Shown: piece by piece, positions 28,987 through 37,615 of the stretch
How positions within the stretch are numbered: position 1 is the first letter of the stretch
How the letters are laid out: each line of letters opens with the position of its first letter
Assembly (NCBI RefSeq): GCF_014648475.1
Contig: NZ_BMRE01000068.1
Span: 1 to 37,615, forward strand
Source: Lentzea flava
GTDB lineage: Bacteria; Actinomycetota; Actinomycetes; Mycobacteriales; Pseudonocardiaceae
Length of the DNA stretch: 37,615 nt
Reading direction: 5' to 3'
Notes under the pieces: generated by a model
The model's database searches: none
What the model saw: only the letters and a program-made list of their open reading frames with translations
What the model was told of the DNA's origin: nothing
Made by a program: the position numbers and the translations under genes

Positions 28987-30399
28987 TCACAGTCCGTCGA
29001 CGCCGATGGCCTGCAGGCGAAGCCGCACTTCGGCGACACGGCCGGCGTCACGGACGGCGGGTGCGACGAGATCGTCCGGATAGACCGCAGCTCCGTCGGG
29101 CAGCCGGAGCACGAACATACCGCCCCAGTTGAGTTCCAGCGTGGCGCGGTTGGCGGTGACGAGCTGGTCAGCGACCGCGCACGCCAGGAGTTCCGTCACG
29201 GTGTCGACGGCGGCCTCGTGCACCTGCTCCGGCGTGAGCGAACCGTCGACGGGCCTGCCGGTCAGCCGGTGCAGCTCACCGCGTTCGAGGCAGGCCAGCA
29301 CGGCGGCGAGCGTGTCGCCGACCTTGCTCACCCGGCCGGCGTGCCGCAACGCGTCGGCGTAGCGGCGGACCAGCACCGGACCGGTCAGCGGGGCGAGCTC
29401 CTCCCACGTGATCGGCGGGCCCTCGACCTCGATCAGTTGCGCGACGGCCTCGGGCGGCGTGCCCTCCAGCAACGTCCACGACGGTCGTTCGTCGAGGCTC
29501 ACGGCGGAAGGCGAGGTCAGCAAGGCCATCGCGGCCACGCGCTCGCGCACCGGCGGGTGGCTGTCGAACACCGACGTCGGCTCCTGCTCGGCCAGAACGG
29601 GTTCCAGCTCGCGCAGTTCGTGCACCCGCCGCGGGTGGTCCAGGTAGTGGCGGAAGCCCTCGATCAACGGCGGGGTGCGCCCCGCGATGACCGCGAGCGC
29701 GACGTACCAGCGCAGGTAGTCGCTCCACGCCTCGCCGACCGGGCCGATCCGCAGCAACGCCCGCCGCGCCGCCTCCTGACCGGCCGCCGCCACCGCCACC
29801 TCGTCGGCGAACCGCTCGTGCTCCCGGCTCTCCGAGGCCGCGACCAGCGCGTACAGCTTCGCCCACCCGTACAGCAGCCGCATGAAGTCGCCCTGGTTCA
29901 CGGCCAGCTCCAGCGCGACCTTGGCGCGGAACGTCACCGCGGACACCTGCGTGTGCCCGCCGCCGTAGTGGCCGAGCTCGTGCGCGAGAACGGACCGCAG
30001 CTCGCCGATCGACAACCCGGCCACCAGCGGCAGGCCGAGCTGGAGATAACGGGTGCCGCGGCGTTCCCACACGCTCGCGTTCGCCTCCGGGACCAGCCGC
30101 ACGTCGTCGGGGCTGCGGGTGCCCGCGAGCGCCGCCACCTCGTCGACGTGCCGCCACAGCTCCGGATGCGTCGCACGGGTCATCGGCACCCCGCTCGGCG
30201 CGGGCCTCGCGAAGAACGCGCGCAGCACCGCCCAGAGCATCGGCACGGCGACGCTCGCGGCGAAGAACGCCATCCAGCCGCCGCCCTGGAAGTCGCCGAT
30301 CCGGAACCGCCAGATCGAGACCACGACCAGGAACGCCGTGAGCGCCGCGCCGAGCACGAAGAACCCAGCGAGCATCACCAGCGCCAGTACCGCTCTCAT
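28987..30399 (-). CDS. M48-family membrane metallopeptidase
   Basis: 470 aa. Two N-terminal TM helices (LALVMLAGFFVLGAALTAFL, about 5-25; WMAFFAASVAVPMLWAVLRA, about 42-61) precede the zinc motif VLAHELGHYGGGH (HEXXH, about 138), with the third ligand probably the Glu in SREHERFADEVA. FDSHPPVRERVAAM is also typical of M48 (HtpX/Ste24-like) proteases. A C-terminal ~150-residue region is unrecognised. It would cleave membrane or secreted proteins at the membrane. It starts 16 nt after the moeA stop, so moeA-M48 looks like one transcript. Confidence 0.9.
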   Translation of the reverse strand: MRAVLALVMLAGFFVLGAALTAFLVVVSIWRFRIGDFQGGGWMAFFAASVAVPMLWAVLRAFFARPAPSGVPMTRATHPELWRHVDEVAALAGTRSPDDVRLVPEANASVWERRGTRYLQLGLPLVAGLSIGELRSVLAHELGHYGGGHTQVSAVTFRAKVALELAVNQGDFMRLLYGWAKLYALVAASESREHERFADEVAVAAAGQEAARRALLRIGPVGEAWSDYLRWYVALAVIAGRTPPLIEGFRHYLDHPRRVHELRELEPVLAEQEPTSVFDSHPPVRERVAAMALLTSPSAVSLDERPSWTLLEGTPPEAVAQLIEVEGPPITWEELAPLTGPVLVRRYADALRHAGRVSKVGDTLAAVLACLERGELHRLTGRPVDGSLTPEQVHEAAVDTVTELLACAVADQLVTANRATLELNWGGMFVLRLPDGAAVYPDDLVAPAVRDAGRVAEVRLRLQAIGVDGL

Positions 30400-30415
30400 C
30401 CCCCAGTCAGCCCTT

Positions 30416-31612
30416 CTACTGCAGGTGTCTGACGGTGACCTCGGCCCCCGCCGCCAGCTCCGTCACGTCCTCCGGCACCTCGATCAGGCAGTTCGACAGC
30501 GCGAGCGCCGACAGCAGGTGCGAGCCCGGACCCCCGACCGGCGTCACGACCTGACCGGACGACGGGTCGTACAGGCCGCGCCGGAACTGAGTCTTCCCCG
30601 CAGGAGACGTCAGCGACGTCGTCACGGTTGCCCGCGCGGTCGGCCGTTCGACCTGAGCGTGCCCCATCGACGCGAGCAGCGCGGGCCGGACGAAGACCTC
30701 GAACGACACCTGCGCGCTCACCGGGTTGCCCGGCAGCGTCAGCACCGGCACGCCCTCGTAGGTGCCCGCGCCCTGCGGCCCGCCCGGCTGCATCGCGACC
30801 TTCGTGAACCGCACGTCGTGACTCGCCAGGGCGTCCTTGACCACCTCGTACGCACCCGCGCTGACCCCGCCGGACGTCACGATCACGTCCACCGAGCCGA
30901 GGTACGGCGCCAGCGCGCGGTGGAAGGCCTCCACGTCGTCCGGCACGAACCGCAGCTGCACGGCGACGCCTCCCGCCTCCCGCACCGAGGAGGCGAGCAT
31001 CATGCCGTTGGACTCGTAGATCTGGCCGGGCTGCAGCGGCTGACCGGGCTCGACCAGCTCGGAACCCGTGGACAGGATCAGCACCCGCGGGCGGCGGCGC
31101 ACCGGCAGCCGCGCGAGCCCGAGCGCGGACGCGAGTCCCAGCTGGGCAGGGCGCAGGACGGTGCCGGCGACCAGCACCGCGTCGCCCTTCTGCACGTCGT
31201 CGCCCGCGACGCGGATGTTCGTGCCCTGCGCGACGGACGCGTTGATCGTCACGGTCTCGGTGCCGCCGTCGGTCAGCTCGACCTGGATCACCGCGTCCGC
31301 GCCAGGAGGCACCGGGGCGCCGGTCATGATCCGCTGGACGGTGCCGGGTTCCAGCGCGTTGAGCTGCGTGCGGCCTGCGGGGATGTCGTCGGCGACGGGG
31401 AGCGTGACCGGGATCGGTCCCGCGAGGTCGGCGGCGCGGACCGCATACCCGTCCATCGCGGAGTTGTCGAACGGTGGCAGGGAAACCGGAGCGATGACGT
31501 CGGCGGCGAGCACGAGCCCGAGGCACTCGTCGAGCGGGAGCTGCAGCACGGGCATCAGCCCGACGAGCTCCGCGACGCGCTGGCGGTGTTCGGCGACAGT
31601 GGTGGGGGACAC
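30416..31612 (-). CDS. moeA: Molybdopterin molybdenumtransferase
   Basis: 398 aa from GTG at 31612 (VSPTTVAEHRQRVAELVGLM); the open frame further upstream is antisense to the AIM24 gene. Domains: N-terminal substrate region with LPPFDNSAMDGYAVRAADLA, a beta-rich domain with MTGAPVPPGADAVIQVE, then the MoaB-like domain with LILSTGSELVEPGQPL, IYESNGMMLAS and VIVTSGGVSAGAYEVVKDAL, and a C-terminal domain with VLTLPGNPVSAQVSFEVFV. It inserts molybdate into adenylylated molybdopterin. All catalytic blocks are intact. It is divergent from the AIM24-family gene over 70 bp. Context matches Rv0438c (moeA2). Confidence 0.94.
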   Translation of the reverse strand: MSPTTVAEHRQRVAELVGLMPVLQLPLDECLGLVLAADVIAPVSLPPFDNSAMDGYAVRAADLAGPIPVTLPVADDIPAGRTQLNALEPGTVQRIMTGAPVPPGADAVIQVELTDGGTETVTINASVAQGTNIRVAGDDVQKGDAVLVAGTVLRPAQLGLASALGLARLPVRRRPRVLILSTGSELVEPGQPLQPGQIYESNGMMLASSVREAGGVAVQLRFVPDDVEAFHRALAPYLGSVDVIVTSGGVSAGAYEVVKDALASHDVRFTKVAMQPGGPQGAGTYEGVPVLTLPGNPVSAQVSFEVFVRPALLASMGHAQVERPTARATVTTSLTSPAGKTQFRRGLYDPSSGQVVTPVGGPGSHLLSALALSNCLIEVPEDVTELAAGAEVTVRHLQ

Positions 31613-31682
31613 GTCTGCATACTGCCAAGACCGGGTGGTCGTGACGATCGCCCGGACCCGTTCATCCCCGGAGGTGTTGCTC

Positions 31683-32324
31683 GTGCAGGTCCGGACCCGG
31701 CACACACCGACGTTCGGCGTGGCGAGACTCGTGCTCGCGCCTGACGAGATGGTGCTGGTCGACCCGCTCACGCTGCTGGCGACGAGCTACGGCCTCTCGG
31801 TCGACGTCAAGGGCACCGGCACCAAGGCGGTCGCGCTGTGCACGGCGGGCGCGGAGGGCGGCTGGGTCGACGCGGCCCCCGTGCTGCCGGGCGACCTGCA
31901 CCTCGTCGAGCTCGACGGCAAGACCGGCTGGTGCGTCTCGCGGCTCGGCTGGGTCGCGTCGAGCAGCACGGTGGCGATGAACCCCGAGGCGCCGGTGTTG
32001 CAGGCGCTCTTCGGTGGCGTCGAGGGCTTTCTGAACTACGCGCACGGCCAGGGCGGTGTGGTGCTCGCCTGTTGCGGCGCGCTCGATCTCGTGACGCTGG
32101 AGGCCGGTGAGGCGGTGACCATCGGCAGCGACCACGTGCTGGCGTTCGCGGACACCGTGCAATGCCGTCTTCGCCCGTCCGCGGCTGATGGCGGGCAATC
32201 CATTCAGACGGGCGAGGGCCTGGTCTTCGACTTCGCCGGTCCCGGTGCCGTGCTCACCCAGACGCGCGGACCCCGCCGGCTCACCACCTGGTTGCGCGCC
32301 AACGGAGTCAGCGCTCGTTCATGA
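31683..32324 (+). CDS. AIM24-family protein
   Basis: 213 aa from GTG at 31683, chosen because GGAGG ends 8 nt upstream; GTG 31674 and TTG 31677 are too close to it. It is a beta-rich protein of the AIM24/TIGR00266 type: GVARLVLAPDEMVLVDPLTL, GLSVDVKGTG, LPGDLHLVELDGKTGWCVSR, then FGGVEGFLNYAHGQGGVVLA, VTLEAGEAVTIGSDHVLAFA and a C-terminal FDFAGPGAVLTQTRGPRRL, which is characteristic. The bacterial function is unknown. It is divergent from moeA and ends 20 nt before the cold-shock leader ORF. Confidence 0.85.
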   Translation: MQVRTRHTPTFGVARLVLAPDEMVLVDPLTLLATSYGLSVDVKGTGTKAVALCTAGAEGGWVDAAPVLPGDLHLVELDGKTGWCVSRLGWVASSSTVAMNPEAPVLQALFGGVEGFLNYAHGQGGVVLACCGALDLVTLEAGEAVTIGSDHVLAFADTVQCRLRPSAADGGQSIQTGEGLVFDFAGPGAVLTQTRGPRRLTTWLRANGVSARS

Positions 32325-32344
32325 CTCCGTAAGGAGGTATCCGA

Positions 32345-32392
32345 GTGACTTTTCTTCTTTTAGCGTTGCGTTCTGCTCTTTGCGTGATCTGA
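32345..32392 (+). CDS. Putative 15-residue leader peptide of the cold-shock gene
   Basis: GTG at 32345 follows TAAGGAGGTATCC, nearly a full complement of the 16S rRNA 3' end. It encodes VTFLLLALRSALCVI and stops at TGA 32390-32392. The stop overlaps the AAGGAGGA ribosome binding site of the cold-shock gene (from 32392). The codons are AT-rich for this genome and include TTA (32360-32362) and several CTT. This looks like a cis-acting leader coupling translation to the downstream gene. It could also be an unstructured cold-shock 5' UTR with a chance frame. Confidence 0.55.
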   Translation: MTFLLLALRSALCVI

Positions 32393-32403
32393 AGGAGGAC
32401 GCC

Positions 32404-32607
32404 TTGGCTCTCGGTACCGTCAAGTGGTTCAACTCCGAAAAGGGATACGGCTTCATCGCAACCGACGGCGGGCCCGACGTGTTCGTGCACTACTCGGCGA
32501 TCCAGATGGAAGGCTTCCGGACCCTCTCCGAGGGCGACCGGGTGGAGTTCGAGGTGCAGGCCGGACGGGACGGACGCAGCCAGGCTTCGGACGTGCGAAA
32601 GGCGTGA
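32404..32607 (+). CDS. Cold-shock protein (CspA family)
   Basis: 67 aa. TTG start at 32404 (MALGTVKWFNSEKGYGFIAT), with AAGGAGGA upstream at good spacing. It is a single OB-fold cold-shock domain with RNP1 KGYGFI and RNP2 DVFVHY, then EGDRVEFEVQAGRDGRSQAS. It binds single-stranded RNA/DNA and melts mRNA structure. The rare start codon, plus a leader ORF whose stop overlaps the ribosome binding site, suggests translation-level control. It is flanked by AIM24 and kinase genes on the same strand; no terminator is obvious in the 59-bp gap before the kinase. Confidence 0.95.
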   Translation: MALGTVKWFNSEKGYGFIATDGGPDVFVHYSAIQMEGFRTLSEGDRVEFEVQAGRDGRSQASDVRKA

Positions 32608-32666
32608 GCATCACTCTTTGACCAACCCCCGGCACGGGGATCTGAGCGGGCGTTAGGCTGCCTCGC

Positions 32667-33890
32667 GTGTCAGAGGACCTGAGCGGACGGCGGATCGCGC
32701 ACTACCGGATCGACGGCGTGCTCGGCCGCGGCGGCATGAGCGTGACGTACAAGGCCACTGACGTGAGACTCGGCCGCAAAGTCGCGCTCAAGGTCATCGG
32801 CGAGCACCTCGCGCCCGACGCCGAGTTCCGCGAGAGGTTCGTCGACGAGGCGCGCAACACCTCCGCCATCGATCACGCGAACATCGTGCCGCTGTACGAC
32901 TTCGACGAGGTCGACGGCCTGCTGTACATCGCGATGCGGCTGGTCGACGGCCAGGACCTCTCCGGGCACATCAAGTCGGGGCCGCTCACCCCTGCCCGCA
33001 CGCTGACGCTGCTCGCGCAGGTCGCGGAAGCGCTCGACATGCTGCACGGCAAGGGCCTCGTGCACCTCGACGTGAAGCCGGCCAACGTCCTCGTGACCAC
33101 CAAGGAAGGCTCGCGCGAGCACGTCTACGTCGCCGACTTCGGCCTCACCCGCCGCGGCGCCACCGGCCACCGCACCCGAACGGGTGATTTCCTCGGCTCG
33201 CCGACCTACGCGGCGCCGGAACACCTGCGCGGTGAGCCCGTCGACGGCCGCACCGACCAGTACGCGCTCGCCTGCATGCTGTTCGCCTGCCTGTCCGGCC
33301 GCCCGCCGTTCCAGGGCGGTGTGCAGGAGGTCATCCAGGGCCACCTCGGCCAGGCCGTTCCGGCGTTGTCGCAGCTCGTGGCGTTGCCGCCGGCCATCGA
33401 CGAGGTGATCCGCAAGGGCACCGCGAAGGACCCGTCGCAGCGGTTCGCGAGCTGCGCCGAGCTCATCAACGCCGCCCGCGTCGCTCTCGCCGGGGCCGCG
33501 CAGGGCTCGGCTCCCGCTCAACTCGGCCCCGCGTCCGGCTCGATCCCGGTGCAGTCGCCGGTGTCCGGGCCGATGGCCGTGCAGCAGGGTCCGTACCAGG
33601 GCGGCTACCAGCAGCCGCCGCTGGCCGACCCCGTCCGGCTGCGCCCGCCGAACCAGGTGGGCGTGAGCGCCTTCACGTCGTCGAAGAAGGAACGGCCGGC
33701 GTGGTTCGCGCCGGTCATCGCGGCCGCGGCGGCGATCGTGGTGATCATCATCGTGGTGATCATCCTGTCGCCGAAGGACGAGCCGGCGCGGCAGCCCAAG
33801 ACGAACTCCTCGCCGACGTTGCAGCTCGGCGACGAGTCGACCTCGAAGAAGCCGCTGCCGACTTCTGTGCCGGTGCGCACGTCGCGCTGA
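32667..33890 (+). CDS. Transmembrane Ser/Thr protein kinase (Pkn type, non-RD)
   Basis: 407 aa from GTG. The Hanks-type kinase domain covers about residues 10-270: the Gly-rich loop GRGGMSVTYKATD, catalytic Lys in KVALKVIGEHL, catalytic loop VHLDVKPANVLV, DFGLTRRG, and TYAAPEHLRGEP. The Arg of the usual HRD is Leu, so this is a non-RD kinase, less likely to need activation-loop phosphorylation. A Pro/Gln/Gly-rich linker follows, then one TM helix (VIAAAAAIVVIIIVVIIL, about 350-368) and a short outside tail of about 38 residues without PASTA or other sensor domain. Targets are unknown. It lies between csp and groEL, with CIRCE sites directly after its stop. Confidence 0.93.
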   Translation: MSEDLSGRRIAHYRIDGVLGRGGMSVTYKATDVRLGRKVALKVIGEHLAPDAEFRERFVDEARNTSAIDHANIVPLYDFDEVDGLLYIAMRLVDGQDLSGHIKSGPLTPARTLTLLAQVAEALDMLHGKGLVHLDVKPANVLVTTKEGSREHVYVADFGLTRRGATGHRTRTGDFLGSPTYAAPEHLRGEPVDGRTDQYALACMLFACLSGRPPFQGGVQEVIQGHLGQAVPALSQLVALPPAIDEVIRKGTAKDPSQRFASCAELINAARVALAGAAQGSAPAQLGPASGSIPVQSPVSGPMAVQQGPYQGGYQQPPLADPVRLRPPNQVGVSAFTSSKKERPAWFAPVIAAAAAIVVIIIVVIILSPKDEPARQPKTNSSPTLQLGDESTSKKPLPTSVPVRTSR

Positions 33891-33907
33891 CGTTCGCCGG
33901 GGGTTCG

Positions 33908-33934
33908 CTTGCACTCGCCGTGCCCGAGTGCTAA
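33908..33934. promoter_or_regulatory. CIRCE element 1 (HrcA operator)
   Basis: CTTGCACTC-N9-GAGTGCTAA matches CIRCE (TTAGCACTC-N9-GAGTGCTAA) with a perfect right arm and two mismatches in the left arm. It starts 18 bp after the kinase stop and lies about 190 bp upstream of groEL. Confidence 0.88.
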
Positions 33935-33941
33935 ACACGAC

Positions 33942-33968
33942 TTAGCACTCGGCTGGTTCGAGTGCCAG
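33942..33968. promoter_or_regulatory. CIRCE element 2 (HrcA operator)
   Basis: TTAGCACTC-N9-GAGTGCCAG has a perfect left arm and two mismatches in the right arm. It is centred 34 bp from element 1. The inner arms of the two elements (GAGTGCTAA and TTAGCACTC) also form an inverted repeat with a 7-nt centre. Heat-shock repression of groEL by HrcA follows from established knowledge. The remaining ~150 bp to groEL is a leader without other clear signals. Confidence 0.88.
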
Positions 33969-34124
33969 AGCAGTGAGGCTGGGACGGTGAGGCCTCTCCG
34001 GGTTTGATCATCCGGGGGAGTCGTCCGTCGCGGGCACCGAGCCTGGCCACTGCACCGTGTTCCGCTGTGGGCTTTGCCGGCCCGCAGTGGCCCAGAATCC
34101 ACAAAGGCGGAGGAACACACCGCA

Positions 34125-35744
<1,620 letters not shown>

Positions 35745-35764
35745 GTCCACGCCTCTGATCGACT

Positions 35765-35800
35765 GAACGGCCCGGCTCGCTTCGGCGAGCCGGGCCGTTC
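35765..35800 (+). terminator. Strong intrinsic terminator after groEL
   Basis: GAACGGCCCGGCTCGC (35765-35780), a TTCG tetraloop and GCGAGCCGGGCCGTTC (35785-35800) form a perfect 16-bp stem starting 20 nt after the groEL stop. No long T-run follows. Confidence 0.92.
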
Positions 35801-35890
35801 GGCGTTCGTTCGGCTTTCACGGGTCGCCTTCCAGCGTTGTTGCGCAGGTATTGACGAGCCGGGTCATTTCATCGCCGCTTCGCGACGATT

Positions 35891-36012
35891 GCGATTGGGG
35901 CGTGACTTCGGGGCCCTTGCGAGGCGCAGATCGGCCTATAAAAGCCGGGCATAAGGAGCCCGGCCGATCCGAGCACGGTAGCACCTCGCACCCAAAGTCA
36001 AGCCCCAATCGC
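35891..36012. repeat. ~122-bp imperfect inverted-repeat element between groEL and HNH gene
   Basis: The outer arms GCGATTGGGGC (35891-35901) and GCCCCAATCGC (36002-36012) are perfect. Pairing continues inward with TGACTT/AAGTCA (35903-35908 with 35995-36000), GGG/CCC (35910-35912 with 35991-35993) and GCGAGG/CCTCGC (35919-35924 with 35984-35989). An inner hairpin GATCGGCC/GGCCGATC (35929-35936 with 35962-35969) follows. Within it, GCCGGGC/GCCCGGC followed on the minus strand by TTTTAT looks like a terminator. It fills part of a 410-bp gap that otherwise holds the groEL terminator and, near 36115-36150, AT-rich sequence likely to be the HNH promoter. It could be a MITE-like remnant or a structured RNA. 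Confidence 0.8.
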
Positions 36013-36154
36013 GAGCGTGCGTGGTTGCGTTTGGCGGTCGGGTTCCGGAAATTACCGCTTGAACAGCGCGGCATTGCTTCGCCCGGTCCAGTTCACTCGA
36101 TGGTGTTCCTTTTCGACCGTAATATTCTCGTGATCATGCGGTAGAGTCGAACAC

Positions 36155-37360
36155 GTGAGCGACCGCGGGCTTTCCCTTCTCTCCACTGACGAGCTGCTGC
36201 GCAGCATCGTCGGCAAGGTGACGGAAATCCGGGCCCGCGAATATGCAGTGATGCAGGACATCGCCGAGTTGAATCGGCGTGGAGCCGCGGCGGAGCTGGG
36301 GTACAAAACTTTGCCGCAGGTGTTGCGGCACGCCCTCCGCTGGGATCCGACGACCGCCCGGCGCTGGGTAGAGCAGGCCGTGCTGCTCAGCAGTGAGATC
36401 ACTCCGACCGGCAGCGAACTCGCCCCCGCCCTTCCGGTGACCGCCGCGGCCGCGGCCGAGGGCGCGTTGTCGCTCGACCACGTCGTCGCGGTCGCGGAGG
36501 CGATGAAGAGCCTGCCCGCCGAGGTCGAGAACCTGGTCGTGGAGTGTGCTCGCGACCACGAGCCCGCCGCGGTGCTCGCCTTCGGCAAGGACCTGGCCTA
36601 CGGGCTCTACCAGAACGACCCCGAACCGCGTGACCCCGAGCCCGAGTCTGCGGGCAACCGGCTTACGCTGCGGCAGAACAAGGCCGGGGACTGGAAGCTC
36701 GCGGGAACGATGGACGCGGTGACCGGCGCGAAGTTCGCGACCCTGCTGGATCCGCTGGCCAAGCCCCGCCCGAGCACCGACGAGGGCCCGGACCCGCGCT
36801 CGCTTGACGAGCGCCAGGGCGACGCCCTGGCCGAACTCATCGACCTGACCCTACGGGCCGACACGTTGCCCGAACACGGCGGCGAACCGGTCACGTTGAC
36901 CATGACCATGGCCTACGAGGACCTGGCCGAGCAGACCGGCCACGCGGTACTGGACAACGGCGAACGCATCCCGGCCGACCAGGTCCGCCAGCTCGCCTGC
37001 AGCGCGGGCATCATCCCCATGGTCATGGGCAGCAAGTCCCAGCCGCTCGATGTGGGTCGACGGTCCCGGCTGTTCACTGCCGGGATCCGCCGCGCTCTGG
37101 TCGCGCGTGACCACGGCTGCGCCTTCCCCGGTTGCGGTCGCCCGCCGAAGCATTGCGATGCCCACCACGTCCATCACTGGGCCGACGGCGGCGACACCCG
37201 CATCGACAACGGCGTGCTGCTGTGTCGCCACCACCACACGCTCATCCACCGCAGCGACTGGGAAGTCACGATCGAGCAGGGCGTGCCAGTCTTCTACCCG
37301 CCCGCCTGGCTCGACCCTCAACGCAGACCCAGACGCAACCAGCTCCACACCGCCGCCTGA
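36155..37360 (+). CDS. DUF222 / HNH endonuclease domain protein (13E12-repeat family type)
   Basis: 401 aa from GTG. The N-terminal DUF222 region (about 1-300) is mostly helical, with AREYAVMQDIAELNRRGAAA and LSLDHVVAVAEAMKSLPAEV. The C-terminal HNH nuclease (about 315-370) has zinc Cys in CAFPGCGRPPKHCDAHH, the first catalytic His in DAHHVHHW, Asn in TRIDNGVLLC and the last His in CRHHHTLIH. All key residues are present. Related genes are multi-copy in mycobacteria (REP13E12) and coincide there with integration sites. Whether this copy is mobile is unknown, but the large inverted repeat 143 bp upstream is suggestive. Confidence 0.9.
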   Translation: MSDRGLSLLSTDELLRSIVGKVTEIRAREYAVMQDIAELNRRGAAAELGYKTLPQVLRHALRWDPTTARRWVEQAVLLSSEITPTGSELAPALPVTAAAAAEGALSLDHVVAVAEAMKSLPAEVENLVVECARDHEPAAVLAFGKDLAYGLYQNDPEPRDPEPESAGNRLTLRQNKAGDWKLAGTMDAVTGAKFATLLDPLAKPRPSTDEGPDPRSLDERQGDALAELIDLTLRADTLPEHGGEPVTLTMTMAYEDLAEQTGHAVLDNGERIPADQVRQLACSAGIIPMVMGSKSQPLDVGRRSRLFTAGIRRALVARDHGCAFPGCGRPPKHCDAHHVHHWADGGDTRIDNGVLLCRHHHTLIHRSDWEVTIEQGVPVFYPPAWLDPQRRPRRNQLHTAA

Positions 37361-37405
37361 CCCCGACCAGGGGAACGCGAGCGGCCCCTCCACCACGCCA
37401 ACCGC

Positions 37406-37434
37406 CACGGCCGTGCAGCTCCACCACGGTCGTG
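37406..37434 (+). terminator. Hairpin downstream of the HNH gene
   Basis: CACGGCCGTG (37406-37415) and CACGGTCGTG (37425-37434) form a 10-bp stem with one G-T wobble and a 9-nt loop, 45 nt after the HNH stop. No T-run. The rest of 37361-37571 shows no gene I can support. Confidence 0.45.
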
Positions 37435-37571
37435 GCACAGGCATGCCCCCAAACCGGCCAGGCATACGGATACGGCCGCGACAGCCACAAGGCGATGACA
37501 GCGAAAGCGTCGGTACCGGCACAGGGAACGAGCTAGACGCGACCGAGGCACCGGGCTCGGCAAGGGGTCAG

Positions 37572-37615
37572 GCGAGGCAGAGGGGCGGGCGAGGCAGAGG
37601 GGCGGGCGAGGCAGA
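37572..37615. repeat. 17-bp GC-rich tandem repeat at the window end
   Basis: The unit GCGAGGCAGAGGGGCGG occurs twice in full and a third time for 10 bp before the window ends, so the array's real length is unknown. It is purine-rich on the + strand. No coding role is seen. Confidence 0.8.

Noticed and set aside
35891..36155. HEARO/OMEGA-type guide RNA next to the HNH gene
   Set aside because: HEARO RNAs accompany IsrB proteins with RuvC plus HNH; this protein is DUF222-HNH without RuvC, so the link is not supported.
37361..37571. Several short frames downstream of the HNH gene on both strands
   Set aside because: Arg/Pro-rich, mutually overlapping, without ribosome binding sites or recognisable domains; the region is treated as non-coding.

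Overview
The window is high-GC DNA from an actinomycete. GTG and TTG starts are common, genes overlap by 1-4 bp, and third codon positions are strongly G/C. The gene content (a DasR/DasABC-type aminosugar locus, a secreted alpha-lytic-type protease, a CDC48-like AAA ATPase, DUF3263 and LytR_C proteins, groEL2, a DUF222-HNH gene) fits Pseudonocardiales (Lentzea/Saccharothrix/Actinosynnema-like). The genus is inference. I saw no tRNA, rRNA, CRISPR array, prophage or complete insertion sequence.

Region by region. (1) 1-6.6 kb: a leftward operon for uptake and use of an aminosugar, probably chitobiose or GlcNAc. It encodes a solute-binding lipoprotein, two permeases, a GH3 N-acetylhexosaminidase and a SIS-domain sugar-phosphate enzyme. 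A divergent DasR-like GntR regulator and a near-consensus dre operator (5700-5715) sit upstream. The ABC ATPase is absent, as expected if a shared MsiK-type ATPase serves it. (2) 6.6-13.5 kb: an MFS exporter, a methyltransferase, two tandem paralogous threonine/serine dehydratases, a small membrane protein, a secreted serine protease and a DODA-type dioxygenase. (3) 13.5-20.5 kb: thiamin genes. thiE is divergent from a TPP riboswitch-thiO-thiS-thiG operon. A second TPP riboswitch precedes thiC-thiD on the other strand. MarR, SRPBCC and TetR genes lie between. (4) 20.5-24.9 kb: a zinc-ribbon protein, a LysE exporter, an aldo/keto reductase behind a MerR-type promoter, def, DUF3263, a LytR_C protein and an unknown. 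(5) 24.9-32.3 kb: the CDC48-like AAA ATPase, pssA, psd, an M48 peptidase, moeA and an AIM24-family protein. (6) 32.3-37.6 kb: a cold-shock gene with an upstream leader ORF, a Ser/Thr kinase, groEL with two CIRCE operators, a large inverted-repeat element and a DUF222-HNH gene. The order thiE-thiOSG-thiD-thiC-def-DUF3263-LytR_C-AAA-pssA-psd-moeA-groEL matches, from memory, the Mycobacterium tuberculosis segment Rv0414c-Rv0440, so the backbone is old conserved chromosome with lineage-specific inserts.

The least explained signals are: (a) a 13-17 bp palindrome, core ATTGTTSAACAAT, in two copies inside the MFS gene and five inside thiO, four of the latter in exact 24-bp register and encoding an in-frame repeat; (b) a ~122-bp imperfect inverted repeat between groEL and the HNH gene; (c) a 15-codon leader ORF with a near-complete anti-16S ribosome binding site and a TTA codon, whose stop overlaps the ribosome binding site of a TTG-started cold-shock gene; (d) a perfect MerR-type palindrome driving a probably leaderless aldo/keto reductase mRNA.
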